Positions 43,874 through 52,879 of a DNA stretch of 64,000 bases are shown one piece after another. A program made the position numbers and the translations under genes. The notes below the pieces were generated by a model. That model ran no database searches. It was not told the origin of the DNA and saw only the letters and a list, made by a program, of their open reading frames with translations. The stretch is from CAZWLD01 sp964634685 (lineage in GTDB: Bacteria; Bacillota_I; Bacilli_A; Acholeplasmatales; JAEDCM01): assembly GCA_964634685.1 (NCBI GenBank), contig CAZWLD010000003.1, forward strand, positions 44,088-108,087, given 5' to 3'. Each line of letters opens with the position of its first letter. The stretch's first letter is position 1.

Positions 43874-43988
43874 ATTTTTTATCCTTGGGTAATGGTTTTC
43901 TCTCAAGATCCTTTTTGTTAATTAAAAATTCACTTGAGGCCTCACTTCGGTATAAGTTTTCCCGATTCTTTTTTCGTTCCTTTTTCAT
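43872..43988 (-). CDS. Small very basic protein downstream of ltaS (38 aa)
   Basis: An ATG with a strong GGAGG at six bases opens 38 codons: MKKERKKNRENLYRSEASSE and a tail LINKKDLERKPLPKDKK. About a third of the residues are Lys or Arg. It ends inside the terminator and follows the LTA-synthase-like gene by 38 bases, so it is probably the last gene of that transcript. No known family; a nucleic-acid- or membrane-binding peptide is possible. Confidence 0.6.
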   Translation of the reverse strand: MKKERKKNRENLYRSEASSEFLINKKDLERKPLPKDKK

Positions 43989-44026
43989 ATAAGCCTCCGC
44001 TTATATTTTCGACAAAAAAGAATAAT

Positions 44027-45988
44027 TTATGCATGGAAATGTTGAAATAAATTGTATTTTAAGCTACCATCAATACACTTCTTATAAAGCTCAATTTTTG
44101 AAACCTCGTTTAAAAGCTTTTTCTTATCGTAATTATTGTAGATTATCGCATCACTAGGACGTTTTACTGAATACAAATAATTATCTGTGTAGATCGTAAA
44201 GGTAACAGGATTATAAACAAAGGTTGGTTCATTTGATAAGGCATTTACACCAAAGGTATAGCCTACGGGCTTTAGTCCCCAAAGAGCACAAATCGTTGTA
44301 TAAATATCTAAATGGCTTCTTAGTAAGCTTTGATGCATATTACCACCCATATAGGTATTCAACATACCGCTTGGGTCATAAAAGAAACCAACAACCTTTC
44401 TTAAAATTTGTTTAATTTCTAAATTAGATTTATCAGGAAATAATTCCTTCAAGCTTCCATCATTAATTCCACAGCCATGGTCACCATATACATAAAAAAC
44501 AGTATTAGTGTCTTTCGATTTTTCTTCAATAAATTCACCTAGCAATTCATCTACGTAACGCATAAATGTTAAATACCTAGTTAAAATTTCACTATCAAGA
44601 TCAAAATCGAGAGTTCCTTCAATTGGATTATGAAGGAATGGTGTATGGGATACTGTTAAAATATTATAGAGAAAATACTTTGAATCAATTTCACTAATTC
44701 TCTCATCGACCCAATTAATCATTTCCTTATCGCTTACCCAACCGCTAATGTAATTTTCTTCCTTAGCGTCAGGATGAGTTTCATTATAGTTTTCAACCGA
44801 AAAATATTTATCAAATCCAAATAGCCTTTCATGAACAGCCTCCCGATTATAGAAGGCTCTAATATCTCCATGATAGGATTCCACTACGGCATCACTATTA
44901 GCCTCTTTAAAAAGCTTTGGTAATGCCTCCATAACGTAATCAATATCCTCATAATCCCAGTGGAAGGTTGAAGAACCGTTATTAGTTATTCCGGTCATAA
45001 TTGCCATTTCCGCATCCGCCGAAACACCTTGTCCGCTATTTGTATAATAATTGTCAAAGGAATAGACATTAGGATTACGCATTATTTTATTTAGATTAGG
45101 CATAACCTCAATTCCATTAACCTTTAAATCAATTAGGAAACTATTAACAGATTCAAGGTGAAGGACATACAAATTCTTATCCTTAAAAATTGCATATTCT
45201 TCTAAAAAGGGACTACTATAGGTTTTTCCATCAATAATATTCACATGACTACCATTATGATTGAATTGTTCGATCTCATTATTAATTTCTTCAATCGTCA
45301 CATTCTCGGTTTCAGTTTTAAATGATAAGCCAAGAATATCATACAAATAGAAATTATATACTCCAGCATATTGAACACCAAAGCTAGTAATATCATTCTC
45401 ATAAGGCCATTTCATTGCCGCAACCCGACCAAAAATATAGAAGGTTGTAAAGGAAATCAAAAGCATTGCTAAAGCTAAAGTCGTTTTAAACATAACACTT
45501 AAGCGGCCACTTAAAAAATTATATTGATATTCTGTTTTATGTAGATAAATGGAATATCCAATCAATAATATTCCCGGAATCAAAACAACAAAACCAAAGC
45601 CAACAAAAAATTCCTTAACAGCCTCAATAATAATTGATAAGCCCAGATTTGCGGCTGGATTTTTAAATACCGTTAAGGTTTGAAAGGAAAAAATCGTCTC
45701 GTAATACTTTGTATATATCTTTAGGGCAAAGACGAGGATTCCTAAAACAATCGAAATAATTCCCATTCCTAAAACTCTTTTATCAGCCTTTTTTACTAAG
45801 GCAAATAGAACAATTAAAATGATTGTTAATACCGCAAAATTACCTAAAATCGATGTGAACTCGCTTAAAAATGTTCTTTGAAAGGAAGAAAAATATTTAT
45901 TCCATGTTTGCGTAGTAAGAACATATGTGTTTACAATATTCAGTACATAGTAAATAGCAAAAGCAATCATCATAAAACGCTTTTTCAT
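44027..45988 (-). CDS. LtaS-like phosphoglycerol transferase
   Basis: A membrane sulfatase-fold enzyme of 653 residues: five N-terminal helices (about 5-190), then an extracellular domain. LTA synthases move glycerol-phosphate from phosphatidylglycerol to a growing teichoic acid chain. Metal ligands and motifs: VLHLES (Glu 279), SGQGVSADAE (nucleophile region, about 318-327), SHTPFLHNP, and YGDHGCGIN. In LtaS the nucleophile is Thr in QGKTSDSE; here the aligned residue is Ser 323. AGGAGG-type site precedes the ATG. It could instead make or modify another phosphoglycerol-bearing glycolipid. Confidence 0.85.
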   Translation of the reverse strand: MKKRFMMIAFAIYYVLNIVNTYVLTTQTWNKYFSSFQRTFLSEFTSILGNFAVLTIILIVLFALVKKADKRVLGMGIISIVLGILVFALKIYTKYYETIFSFQTLTVFKNPAANLGLSIIIEAVKEFFVGFGFVVLIPGILLIGYSIYLHKTEYQYNFLSGRLSVMFKTTLALAMLLISFTTFYIFGRVAAMKWPYENDITSFGVQYAGVYNFYLYDILGLSFKTETENVTIEEINNEIEQFNHNGSHVNIIDGKTYSSPFLEEYAIFKDKNLYVLHLESVNSFLIDLKVNGIEVMPNLNKIMRNPNVYSFDNYYTNSGQGVSADAEMAIMTGITNNGSSTFHWDYEDIDYVMEALPKLFKEANSDAVVESYHGDIRAFYNREAVHERLFGFDKYFSVENYNETHPDAKEENYISGWVSDKEMINWVDERISEIDSKYFLYNILTVSHTPFLHNPIEGTLDFDLDSEILTRYLTFMRYVDELLGEFIEEKSKDTNTVFYVYGDHGCGINDGSLKELFPDKSNLEIKQILRKVVGFFYDPSGMLNTYMGGNMHQSLLRSHLDIYTTICALWGLKPVGYTFGVNALSNEPTFVYNPVTFTIYTDNYLYSVKRPSDAIIYNNYDKKKLLNEVSKIELYKKCIDGSLKYNLFQHFHA

Positions 45989-46017
45989 ATAATAATTCCT
46001 CCATTTCGTACTAAATC

Positions 46018-46047
46018 ATTATATCATTTATTTATTATAGATGTCAA
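46018..46047 (-). promoter_or_regulatory. Promoter of the LtaS-like gene
   Basis: TTGACA (46042-46047), 18-base spacer, TATATG (46018-46023), 30 bases before the ATG. Confidence 0.5.
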
Positions 46048-46078
46048 TTTTTTAATATACAACAAAAAAATAATTTGT

Positions 46079-46084
46079 TATAAT
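46079..46084 (+). promoter_or_regulatory. -10 element of the MocR-like gene
   Basis: TATAAT preceded by TTGT; no convincing -35 at the usual distance. It lies 57 bases before the ATG and back to back with the LtaS-like promoter. Confidence 0.45.
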
Positions 46085-46140
46085 AAACATATACTGGTTC
46101 TATTAAAAAAAATAAAAAAATCAAAAGGAATGATACCAAA

Positions 46141-47475
46141 ATGCAAACCTTTGCCATTGATTTAAAACCAAATGTCCCCAAATACCAACAGCTTTATAAT
46201 TACATTGTCGAAGCCATCATTACCGGGAAATTAAAATATCAAGATAAAATGCCTTCAAAAAGAAAACTATCCCTTGATTTAAAAATCAGTCAAAATACCA
46301 TTATTACGGTTTATGAATTACTAAAATCTGAAGGATATTTATATTCACTCGAGCGTAGTGGCTATTATGTTTCAAAGGTATCGCAGCCCCTCGAAAACAA
46401 AAAACCAAAATTTAAAGAAAAATCCTTCAAGCATCTTCCAAAATATAATCTAACAACTGCGCAGATTGACTCCAAAATTTTTCCCAAAACGATGTGGATG
46501 CGCCTCACTCGTAATGCTCTTTGTGATGAATCATATGTTCTTGGTGATAATCAAGGGGAATATAATCTACGATTACAAATATCGAAATATTTACTCGAAT
46601 CCAGAGGAATTGAGGCGGACCCGGAGAATATTATCATTGGCCCCGGAATTGAATTTTTACTGCCGCTAATTCTTCCCTTTTTGCCCGAGCCCTTCGGCAT
46701 TGAAAATCCCGGATACAAAAAGATTGCGGCGATTTTACAAAACAATCATTGCCCATATCAATTAATCAAGCTCTCCTACGACAATATTAATCAAGCTAAA
46801 ACCTTATATCTAACTCCCTCTCATCAATTTCCAACCGGCTCAATACTTCCTATTGGAAAAAGATTTGAATTGATTAATTGGCTTAACCAAGGAAATTATA
46901 TTATTGAAGATGATTATGATAGTGAATATCGATTTGATGGGTCGCAAATCAAACCCCTTTTTAGCCTCACAAATAATAATGTCATCTACTTTTCAACCTT
47001 CGCTCGAACAATCTCCCCAGCCATTCGCATTGCCTATATGATTTTACCAAATGATATTATGAATAAATTTAAGGAAAGCTATCAAAGCTATGCTAATCCA
47101 ATCTCGAGACTTGAACAACAGGTTTTAGCGTCATTTTTAGAAAACGGAAGCTATCTTCGTCACTTAAGAAAGGCTTCGACCCTCTATAAGAAAAAAAGAG
47201 ATCTTATCGCCTCTTTGTTTAAGCAAGCTGGATTAAAAATATCGACCTCTAGCGTTGGATTAAGTATGCTCATTTATCTTGATAAAAAAATTAATGAAAA
47301 TGCATTAAAAAAAGAATTACTAGAAAATGAGATTTTGGTTTCCTTTATAAGTGATTATTACTATCACGAAATTAATGACATCATCATTGTCTTAGGCTTT
47401 GCGGCCATTGATTATGATGATATTCCTCGTATAATTGAAATATTAATTACAAAAATTAAAAAGGCTCAAAGCTGA
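46141..47475 (+). CDS. MocR/PdxR-family regulator (GntR helix-turn-helix plus aminotransferase fold)
   Basis: The N-terminal 75 residues are a GntR winged helix (KYQQLYNYIVEAIITGKL, DKMPSKRKLSLDLKISQNTI). Residues 100-444 are a fold-type-I aminotransferase domain as in PdxR and GabR: GDNQGEYNLRLQISKYL, ENPGYKK, IIEDDYDSEYRFDG (257-264). The position of the PLP Schiff-base lysine, normally TFSKTL or similar, here reads TFARTI with Arg 289, so covalent PLP binding appears lost. Family members usually control vitamin B6, GABA or amino-acid genes; the target here is unknown. It stands alone on the plus strand between minus-strand genes. Confidence 0.88.
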   Translation: MQTFAIDLKPNVPKYQQLYNYIVEAIITGKLKYQDKMPSKRKLSLDLKISQNTIITVYELLKSEGYLYSLERSGYYVSKVSQPLENKKPKFKEKSFKHLPKYNLTTAQIDSKIFPKTMWMRLTRNALCDESYVLGDNQGEYNLRLQISKYLLESRGIEADPENIIIGPGIEFLLPLILPFLPEPFGIENPGYKKIAAILQNNHCPYQLIKLSYDNINQAKTLYLTPSHQFPTGSILPIGKRFELINWLNQGNYIIEDDYDSEYRFDGSQIKPLFSLTNNNVIYFSTFARTISPAIRIAYMILPNDIMNKFKESYQSYANPISRLEQQVLASFLENGSYLRHLRKASTLYKKKRDLIASLFKQAGLKISTSSVGLSMLIYLDKKINENALKKELLENEILVSFISDYYYHEINDIIIVLGFAAIDYDDIPRIIEILITKIKKAQS

Positions 47476-47478
47476 GCC
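47463..47478. terminator. Bidirectional terminator between the MocR-like gene and the lipoprotein gene
   Basis: GGCTC, loop AAAGCT, GAGCC with A residues before and T residues after; overlaps the MocR-like stop and lies just behind the convergent lipoprotein stop. Confidence 0.7.
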
Positions 47479-47483
47479 CTTTA

Positions 47484-48191
47484 TTAAAATCCTTTTGTCC
47501 AAGTGTCATCGATACTTGGCTTTTTAATTGATGCGGTAAATGATAATTTCATTTCTATTGTATTATCTGGAGAAGAAATCTTTAATGATCGAACAATTCC
47601 TTTATCAATTGAAACACTCATTGTTCCTTCTTCACCATCAATAGTAGCTTTAATTTCGGCGGTTAGATTTCCATCACCCTTTGAATAATACTTTTCTGTA
47701 TCAATTTTGTCTTCCTCAGTAGCGTTATCGAGATTATTAATAACCTCTAATACTGAACTAATAAAGCCCTTGAAATCGATTGATCCTTCAATACTTTTAC
47801 CAAAAACCGCAAATTGAGCATCAAGAGTAGCCTCTGTAACAGTAATTTCATTATAGCCCTTAGTTTCTTCTTCACCATTTACCATTCTCATTGCGGAAAT
47901 TAGCTTATCTTCTTGAGCATAAATCCAAGCCTCCATTTTGGAATCTTTACCCTTAATTAAGCTATAAGCAATATGCTCAGTTTTTGAATAAACAACCTTA
48001 ACTGTATATTCATCATCTTTGGTTTTTGTTGTTGCCTCCATAGTAATTCCATCTTCTGGAACCTCAACGTTATCTATATTTGATAATAATGCAACAGCTT
48101 CCTCACGCTTAATCTCTTCGCCCTTACTACCACAGCCTACCGCAAACATTAGGCATAAGGACATAAATAAAACTAAAAATATTTTTTTCAC
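47484..48191 (-). CDS. Lipoprotein of unknown function
   Basis: A 235-residue lipoprotein: KKIFLVLFMSLCLMFAVGC places the lipid-bearing Cys at about 20. The mature part is acidic and beta-rich, with alternating strands such as DEYTVKVVYSK, LTAEIKATIDG and TMSVSIDKGIVRSLKIS, resembling a LolA/LppX-like half-barrel or the DUF6612-type lipoproteins of Bacillota. No catalytic motif. It has a good ribosome site (AAAGGAG) and no close neighbour on its strand. Substrate or lipid binding is only a guess. Confidence 0.8.
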   Translation of the reverse strand: MKKIFLVLFMSLCLMFAVGCGSKGEEIKREEAVALLSNIDNVEVPEDGITMEATTKTKDDEYTVKVVYSKTEHIAYSLIKGKDSKMEAWIYAQEDKLISAMRMVNGEEETKGYNEITVTEATLDAQFAVFGKSIEGSIDFKGFISSVLEVINNLDNATEEDKIDTEKYYSKGDGNLTAEIKATIDGEEGTMSVSIDKGIVRSLKISSPDNTIEMKLSFTASIKKPSIDDTWTKGF

Positions 48192-48254
48192 TTACTTCAA
48201 CTCCTTTTTTTTCATTATACCACATATATCTACAAAATTCATCTATACAAAAAA

Positions 48255-48282
48255 AAGATATCTTGATTACTCAAAATATCTT
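48255..48282 (-). terminator. Terminator of glgP
   Basis: AAGATATTTTGA, loop GTAA, TCAAGATATCTT (one G-T wobble), then eight T on the minus strand. Confidence 0.9.
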
Positions 48283-48292
48283 ATTAATAATA

Positions 48293-50719
48293 TTATTTTG
48301 CAAGCTTAATCTTAGTTAAATGCCAAATATCTTTATTGTATTCTTCCATTGTACGGTCAGTTGAGAAGAAGCCAGATTTAGCAGTGTTTGTAATTGACAT
48401 CTTAAGCCAGCGATTACGATCCTTGTATAATTCATTAGCCTTTTCTTGAGCCTCAACATAAGACGCAAAATCCTTTAATACAAAGTAACGATCTCCATTT
48501 AATAAAGCATCGCGGATTAATCTAAATTCATCATGATATACATTAGGGAAGAAACCATTTGTTAATTGATCAATTACCTCATGTAATCTAGGATCATTTT
48601 CATAATAATAACGTGGATTATAATTATTGGCAGCTTGAAGATCAGTAACCTCTTTAGCATTCATACCAAAGATAATGATATTATCATCACCAACTAATTC
48701 TCCGATTTCAACGTTTGCTCCATCAAGAGTACCAATTGTAATTCCACCGTTCATCATAAACTTCATATTTCCAGTTCCAGAAGCTTCCTTCGATGCAGTT
48801 GAGATTTGTTCAGATAAATCGGCTGCTGGCATAATTACCTCAGCATAGGAAACATTATAGTTAACTACAAAGACAACCTTTAACAATTCATTAGTTTCTG
48901 GGTCGTTATTAACCTTATCGGCAATTGTATTGATTAATTTGATAACCTTCTTCGCAAATTCATAGCTACTTGCGGCCTTAGCTCCAAAGATATATGAATG
49001 AGGATGATAGTTAGCCTTAAATTCTGGATCAGTCTTTAAACGATTATAAACATACATAATATGTAAAGCATTTAATAATTGACGTTTGTATTCATGTAAT
49101 CTCTTAACCTGAATATCAAAAATAGAATTAGGATTCAATTCGATTCCTTGGCTTTCCTTAATCTTCTTCGCTAAATCAACCTTACGAGCATACTTCATCT
49201 CGGCAAAAGCCTCTTGAACTTCCTTATCATCGACATAAGCCATAAGCTTTTCCATCTTTTTGGTATCCTTAACCCAAGCCTTAGTACAATATTTATTTAA
49301 AATCTTGACTAATTCTGGATTTGTATGATAGCACCAACGACGATGAGTAATACCATTAGTCTTATTATTGAATTTTCCAGGATAGAATTCATTGAAATCC
49401 TTCATTTCAATGTTCTTTAAAATTTCTGTATGTAAAGCTGCAACACCGTTTACGCTATATGAACCAACGATAGCAAGGTTAGCCATACGAACAACGTTGT
49501 CACCGATAATAGCCATACGTCCAATCTTTTCATAATCATTTTGATAACGATCATGAAGCTCTATACAATAACGACGATTGATTTCCTCAACGATTGAATA
49601 AATACGTGGTAAAAGCATTCTGAATAAATGAATTGGCCATTTTTCAAGAGCCTCTGCTAAAATTGTGTGGTTTGTATAGGCACAGCAATTCTTAGTGATA
49701 TGCCAAGCTTCATCCCAAGCAATTTTCTCTTCATCGACTAAAATACGCATTAATTCTGGAATAATTAATGTTGGATGGGTATCGTTGATGTGGAATACAG
49801 CCTTTTCATGTAGGTTTGTTAAGGTTCCATATTTGGCCTTATGCTTGATACAAACATTTTTAACACCAGCTGCGCTGAAGAAATATTGTTGCTTCAAACG
49901 TAATAATTTTCCTTCATCTGTTGAATCATTTGGATAAAGCATTGAAGAAATTTCCTTTAATTTCTCATGATATTCAAATGCACTCATATTTGTTGGATAA
50001 GTATCTGCTGGCTCAGCGCTCCATAATCTTAAGGTATTAACAATTCCATTATTAGCTCCAATAATAGGCAAATCATAAGGAACAGCCTTAACAAATTGAG
50101 CTCCGCAATGCTTAACATCTAATTCACCATTAACATAATTCATTTCAATATGTCCAAAGAAAGGAATTTCGATGGCTTCAGCATCCTTACGAACCTCCCA
50201 AACGTTAACATCCTTTAACCAACGGTCAGGATGCTCTACTTGGTATCCATTAACAATTCCTTGCTCAAAGAATCCATAACGATAACGAATACAATTTCCA
50301 TGAACTGGTAATCCTAAGGAAGCTACAGAATCCATAAAGCAAGCAGCTAAACGTCCAAGTCCACCATTTCCTAATCCAGCATCAGATTCCATATGTTCAA
50401 TTTGGTTTAAATCGAGTTTTAAATCTTTAAAAGCTTTTTCAATAGTAGGTCTTAAACCAGCATTCATAATATTATTTGTAATTAATCTTCCCATTAGGAA
50501 TTCCATTGAAAAGTAATATGCTTGACGAACATCTTCCTTTTCATAATATTTATTGGTATTCTTCCAATCCTCGGCAATATGTTCACTAACTAAAGTACCT
50601 AAGGCAACATATTGTTGATAAGGAGTTGAATCCTTAAAATCGATAGCATAAAGCTTTTCAACACGATCGACAAAATATTTTTTAAATACTTCGCTATTTT
50701 CAAAATAATTAATTTCCAT
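48293..50719 (-). CDS. glgP: Glycogen/maltodextrin phosphorylase
   Basis: Releases glucose-1-phosphate from the ends of alpha-1,4-glucan chains. The 808 residues match the family: LGNGGLGRLAACFMDS (about 115), VKRLHEYKRQLLN, and the PLP lysine motif EASGTGNMKFMMNGG (about 645), followed by GTLDGANVEI. The start chosen, MEINYFENS, has GGAGGT at eight bases; an earlier ATG six codons upstream overlaps that ribosome site and is rejected. It has its own regulated promoter and terminator and is transcribed after glgB in the same direction. Confidence 0.97.
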   Translation of the reverse strand: MEINYFENSEVFKKYFVDRVEKLYAIDFKDSTPYQQYVALGTLVSEHIAEDWKNTNKYYEKEDVRQAYYFSMEFLMGRLITNNIMNAGLRPTIEKAFKDLKLDLNQIEHMESDAGLGNGGLGRLAACFMDSVASLGLPVHGNCIRYRYGFFEQGIVNGYQVEHPDRWLKDVNVWEVRKDAEAIEIPFFGHIEMNYVNGELDVKHCGAQFVKAVPYDLPIIGANNGIVNTLRLWSAEPADTYPTNMSAFEYHEKLKEISSMLYPNDSTDEGKLLRLKQQYFFSAAGVKNVCIKHKAKYGTLTNLHEKAVFHINDTHPTLIIPELMRILVDEEKIAWDEAWHITKNCCAYTNHTILAEALEKWPIHLFRMLLPRIYSIVEEINRRYCIELHDRYQNDYEKIGRMAIIGDNVVRMANLAIVGSYSVNGVAALHTEILKNIEMKDFNEFYPGKFNNKTNGITHRRWCYHTNPELVKILNKYCTKAWVKDTKKMEKLMAYVDDKEVQEAFAEMKYARKVDLAKKIKESQGIELNPNSIFDIQVKRLHEYKRQLLNALHIMYVYNRLKTDPEFKANYHPHSYIFGAKAASSYEFAKKVIKLINTIADKVNNDPETNELLKVVFVVNYNVSYAEVIMPAADLSEQISTASKEASGTGNMKFMMNGGITIGTLDGANVEIGELVGDDNIIIFGMNAKEVTDLQAANNYNPRYYYENDPRLHEVIDQLTNGFFPNVYHDEFRLIRDALLNGDRYFVLKDFASYVEAQEKANELYKDRNRWLKMSITNTAKSGFFSTDRTMEEYNKDIWHLTKIKLAK

Positions 50720-50745
50720 AAAAAATAGTACCTCCATTTACCTTT

Positions 50746-50751
50746 ATTATA
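50746..50751 (-). promoter_or_regulatory. Extended -10 promoter of glgP
   Basis: Minus strand TATGGTATAAT (hexamer 50746-50751), identical to the string before the maltosyltransferase-like gene; the -35 (GTTTAA) is weak. Confidence 0.65.
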
Positions 50752-50796
50752 CCATACAAACAAATCATTTAAACTTTTTACCAAAAAATGAAAGTC

Positions 50797-50810
50797 GAAA
50801 AACGTTTACA
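50797..50810. promoter_or_regulatory. cre-like operator upstream of glgP
   Basis: TGTAAACGTTTTTC on the minus strand follows the cre consensus in 12 of 14 positions. It lies about 60 bases before the inferred start point, as the cre does at the maltosyltransferase-like gene. Confidence 0.5.
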
Positions 50811-50863
50811 GTTTGCATTGAACTTTTTATAAACGTGAATTTTCGTAAAATATCGCAAAAAAA

Positions 50864-50879
50864 GACAGATTTCTCTGCC
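50864..50879 (-). terminator. Terminator of glgB
   Basis: GGCAGA, GAAA tetraloop, TCTGTC, then seven T on the minus strand. Confidence 0.85.
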
Positions 50880-50887
50880 TTTAGTTT

Positions 50888-52879
50888 TTATTGTAATTCC
50901 TTAAGTAATTGCTCTTTCTTCATTGAAGAATAGCCTTTTACTCCTTTTTCCTTAGCCATAGCCTTTAATTCCTTTAAGGTTAATACCGTTAAATCAACAG
51001 AAGCTGGAGCTTGGGTTTGCTTCTTCATCTTGAATACCGCAATTCCTAGAGGTGGAATTAAAATTTTGATATGATGCGGTTGATTGTGTCTTCCCTCTGG
51101 GAATGTAAAGATTTCAGCGCCATTATATTGACCAGAACCACCATAAATAATCTTATCGCTGTTTAGAATTTCTTCATAAATTCCTTCTCCAGGAACACCA
51201 ATCTCATAACCATGATATACATTTGGTGTCGCATTCATAACGATAACTAAATGATCATCAAAATTATCAGCAGAATAACGAATATATGAGAAAATTGATT
51301 GGTCGCGATTATTTGAATCAATCCATTGGAAGCCAGCAGGATTATGGTCTGTTTGATATAATGCTGGTTCATTCTTATACATCTTAACTACATCTTTAAA
51401 GAAAATATTAGCTGTTTCATGTGCTGGATAATCATATAAATTCCAATCAAGCTCCCGAGCAAAAGCCCATTCACTAAATTGAGCGAATTCTCCACCCATA
51501 AATAAAAGCTTCTTTCCAGGATGTGTTCCCCAGAATCCGATTAACAAACGATAGTTAGCGAATTTTTGCCAATAATCACCTGGCATTTTATTGATTAATG
51601 ATCCTTTTCCATGAACAACCTCATCATGAGAGAAAGGTAAAACATATTGTTCAGAGAAGGCATAGGTTAATCCAAATGTTATATCATCGTGATGATATTT
51701 ACGATAAATTGGATCCTTTTGGAAATAGCGTAAAACGTCATTCATCCAACCCATATTCCATTTATAGTTGAAGCCTAAGCCACCCATATCAACTGGTCTT
51801 GTTACACCTTCATAAGCAGTTGAATCCTCAGCCATTAATAAAATGCGGTCATCAACGCCAAAAATTGTATAGCTCAATTGACGTAAAAATTCAATGGCAC
51901 CATAGTTAGTTCCAATATTGCTGTTTCCTAAATAATAAATTAAGTTAGATACAGCATCAACACGGAAGCCATCGACATGGAAATATTTCATCCAGAATAA
52001 GGCATTAGAGATAAGGAAGCTACGAACAATACCCTTACCTAAATCCATATTGGCTGTTCCCCAAACCTCATTTTCACGAATCCAATGCTCGCTATATTCA
52101 TATAGTGGTTCTCCATCAAACATATATAAGCCGTGGGCATCACGACAAATATGACCAGGAACCCAGTCCATAATTACTCCAATTCCAGCTTGATGAAGAC
52201 GATCGATTAAATACATCAAATCCTTAGGAACACCAAATCTTGAGGTAGCCGCATAATAACCAGTACCTTGATATCCCCATGAATCATCTAGTGGATGCTC
52301 ATAAAAAGGCATAAATTCAACGTGAGTAAAGCCGTTAGCTGTTAAATAAAAAATTAAATCATCCGCAATTTCATTATATTTAATAAAATTTCCATAACGG
52401 CGCTTCCAACTACCTAGATGAACCTCATAAATAGCCATTGGTTGATTATAAACCTTTTGCTTTGTTTCAAACCATTTAGCATCATTCCAAGAATAGCCAT
52501 CGATATCATAAACCTTTGATTGAACCTGAGGACGATCAGCCGCAAAATAGCCATATGGATCAGATTTATATAATCTTCTTCCATCCTGAGTCTCAATCTC
52601 ATATTTGTATTGAGCCCATTCTCCAACACCAGGAATAAACAAACGCCAAACACCATTTGGGTCTACCTTTTCAAGATTGTGCTTCCAGCCTTCCCAGTTA
52701 TTGAACTCTCCAACTACATTCACACTTTTCGCATGAGGGGCATAAACAGTAAATTCTGTTCCTTCGATTTCTCCCTTTTCATTACGAATTAAATGTGCTC
52801 CAAACACACGGTATGCATCATATAGTTTTCCTTCATTGAAGAAATACATATCCTCTGCACTAACCTTCTTTTGATTCAT
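50888..52879 (-). CDS. glgB: 1,4-alpha-glucan branching enzyme with C-terminal SAP/Rho-N-like tail
   Basis: Forms alpha-1,6 branches in glycogen. Residues 25-140 are the CBM48 module (FTVYAPHAKSVNVVGEFNNW); the GH13 barrel has YFHVDGFRVDAVSN (nucleophile Asp), LMAEDSTAY (acid/base Glu) and FSHDEVVHGKGS. The C-terminal beta domain ends near 625 with HIKILIPPLGIAVFKM. A further 35 residues (LTVLTLKELKAMAKEKGVKG, then SSMKKEQLLKELQ) form a SAP/Rho-N-type helix pair, not part of the normal enzyme. AGAGGTGAT precedes the ATG, which overlaps recX by 20 bases. Confidence 0.95.
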   Translation of the reverse strand: MNQKKVSAEDMYFFNEGKLYDAYRVFGAHLIRNEKGEIEGTEFTVYAPHAKSVNVVGEFNNWEGWKHNLEKVDPNGVWRLFIPGVGEWAQYKYEIETQDGRRLYKSDPYGYFAADRPQVQSKVYDIDGYSWNDAKWFETKQKVYNQPMAIYEVHLGSWKRRYGNFIKYNEIADDLIFYLTANGFTHVEFMPFYEHPLDDSWGYQGTGYYAATSRFGVPKDLMYLIDRLHQAGIGVIMDWVPGHICRDAHGLYMFDGEPLYEYSEHWIRENEVWGTANMDLGKGIVRSFLISNALFWMKYFHVDGFRVDAVSNLIYYLGNSNIGTNYGAIEFLRQLSYTIFGVDDRILLMAEDSTAYEGVTRPVDMGGLGFNYKWNMGWMNDVLRYFQKDPIYRKYHHDDITFGLTYAFSEQYVLPFSHDEVVHGKGSLINKMPGDYWQKFANYRLLIGFWGTHPGKKLLFMGGEFAQFSEWAFARELDWNLYDYPAHETANIFFKDVVKMYKNEPALYQTDHNPAGFQWIDSNNRDQSIFSYIRYSADNFDDHLVIVMNATPNVYHGYEIGVPGEGIYEEILNSDKIIYGGSGQYNGAEIFTFPEGRHNQPHHIKILIPPLGIAVFKMKKQTQAPASVDLTVLTLKELKAMAKEKGVKGYSSMKKEQLLKELQ

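Noticed and set aside
50719..50737. Upstream ATG for glgP
   Set aside because: It contains the GGAGGT ribosome site of the downstream ATG and would have no site of its own.
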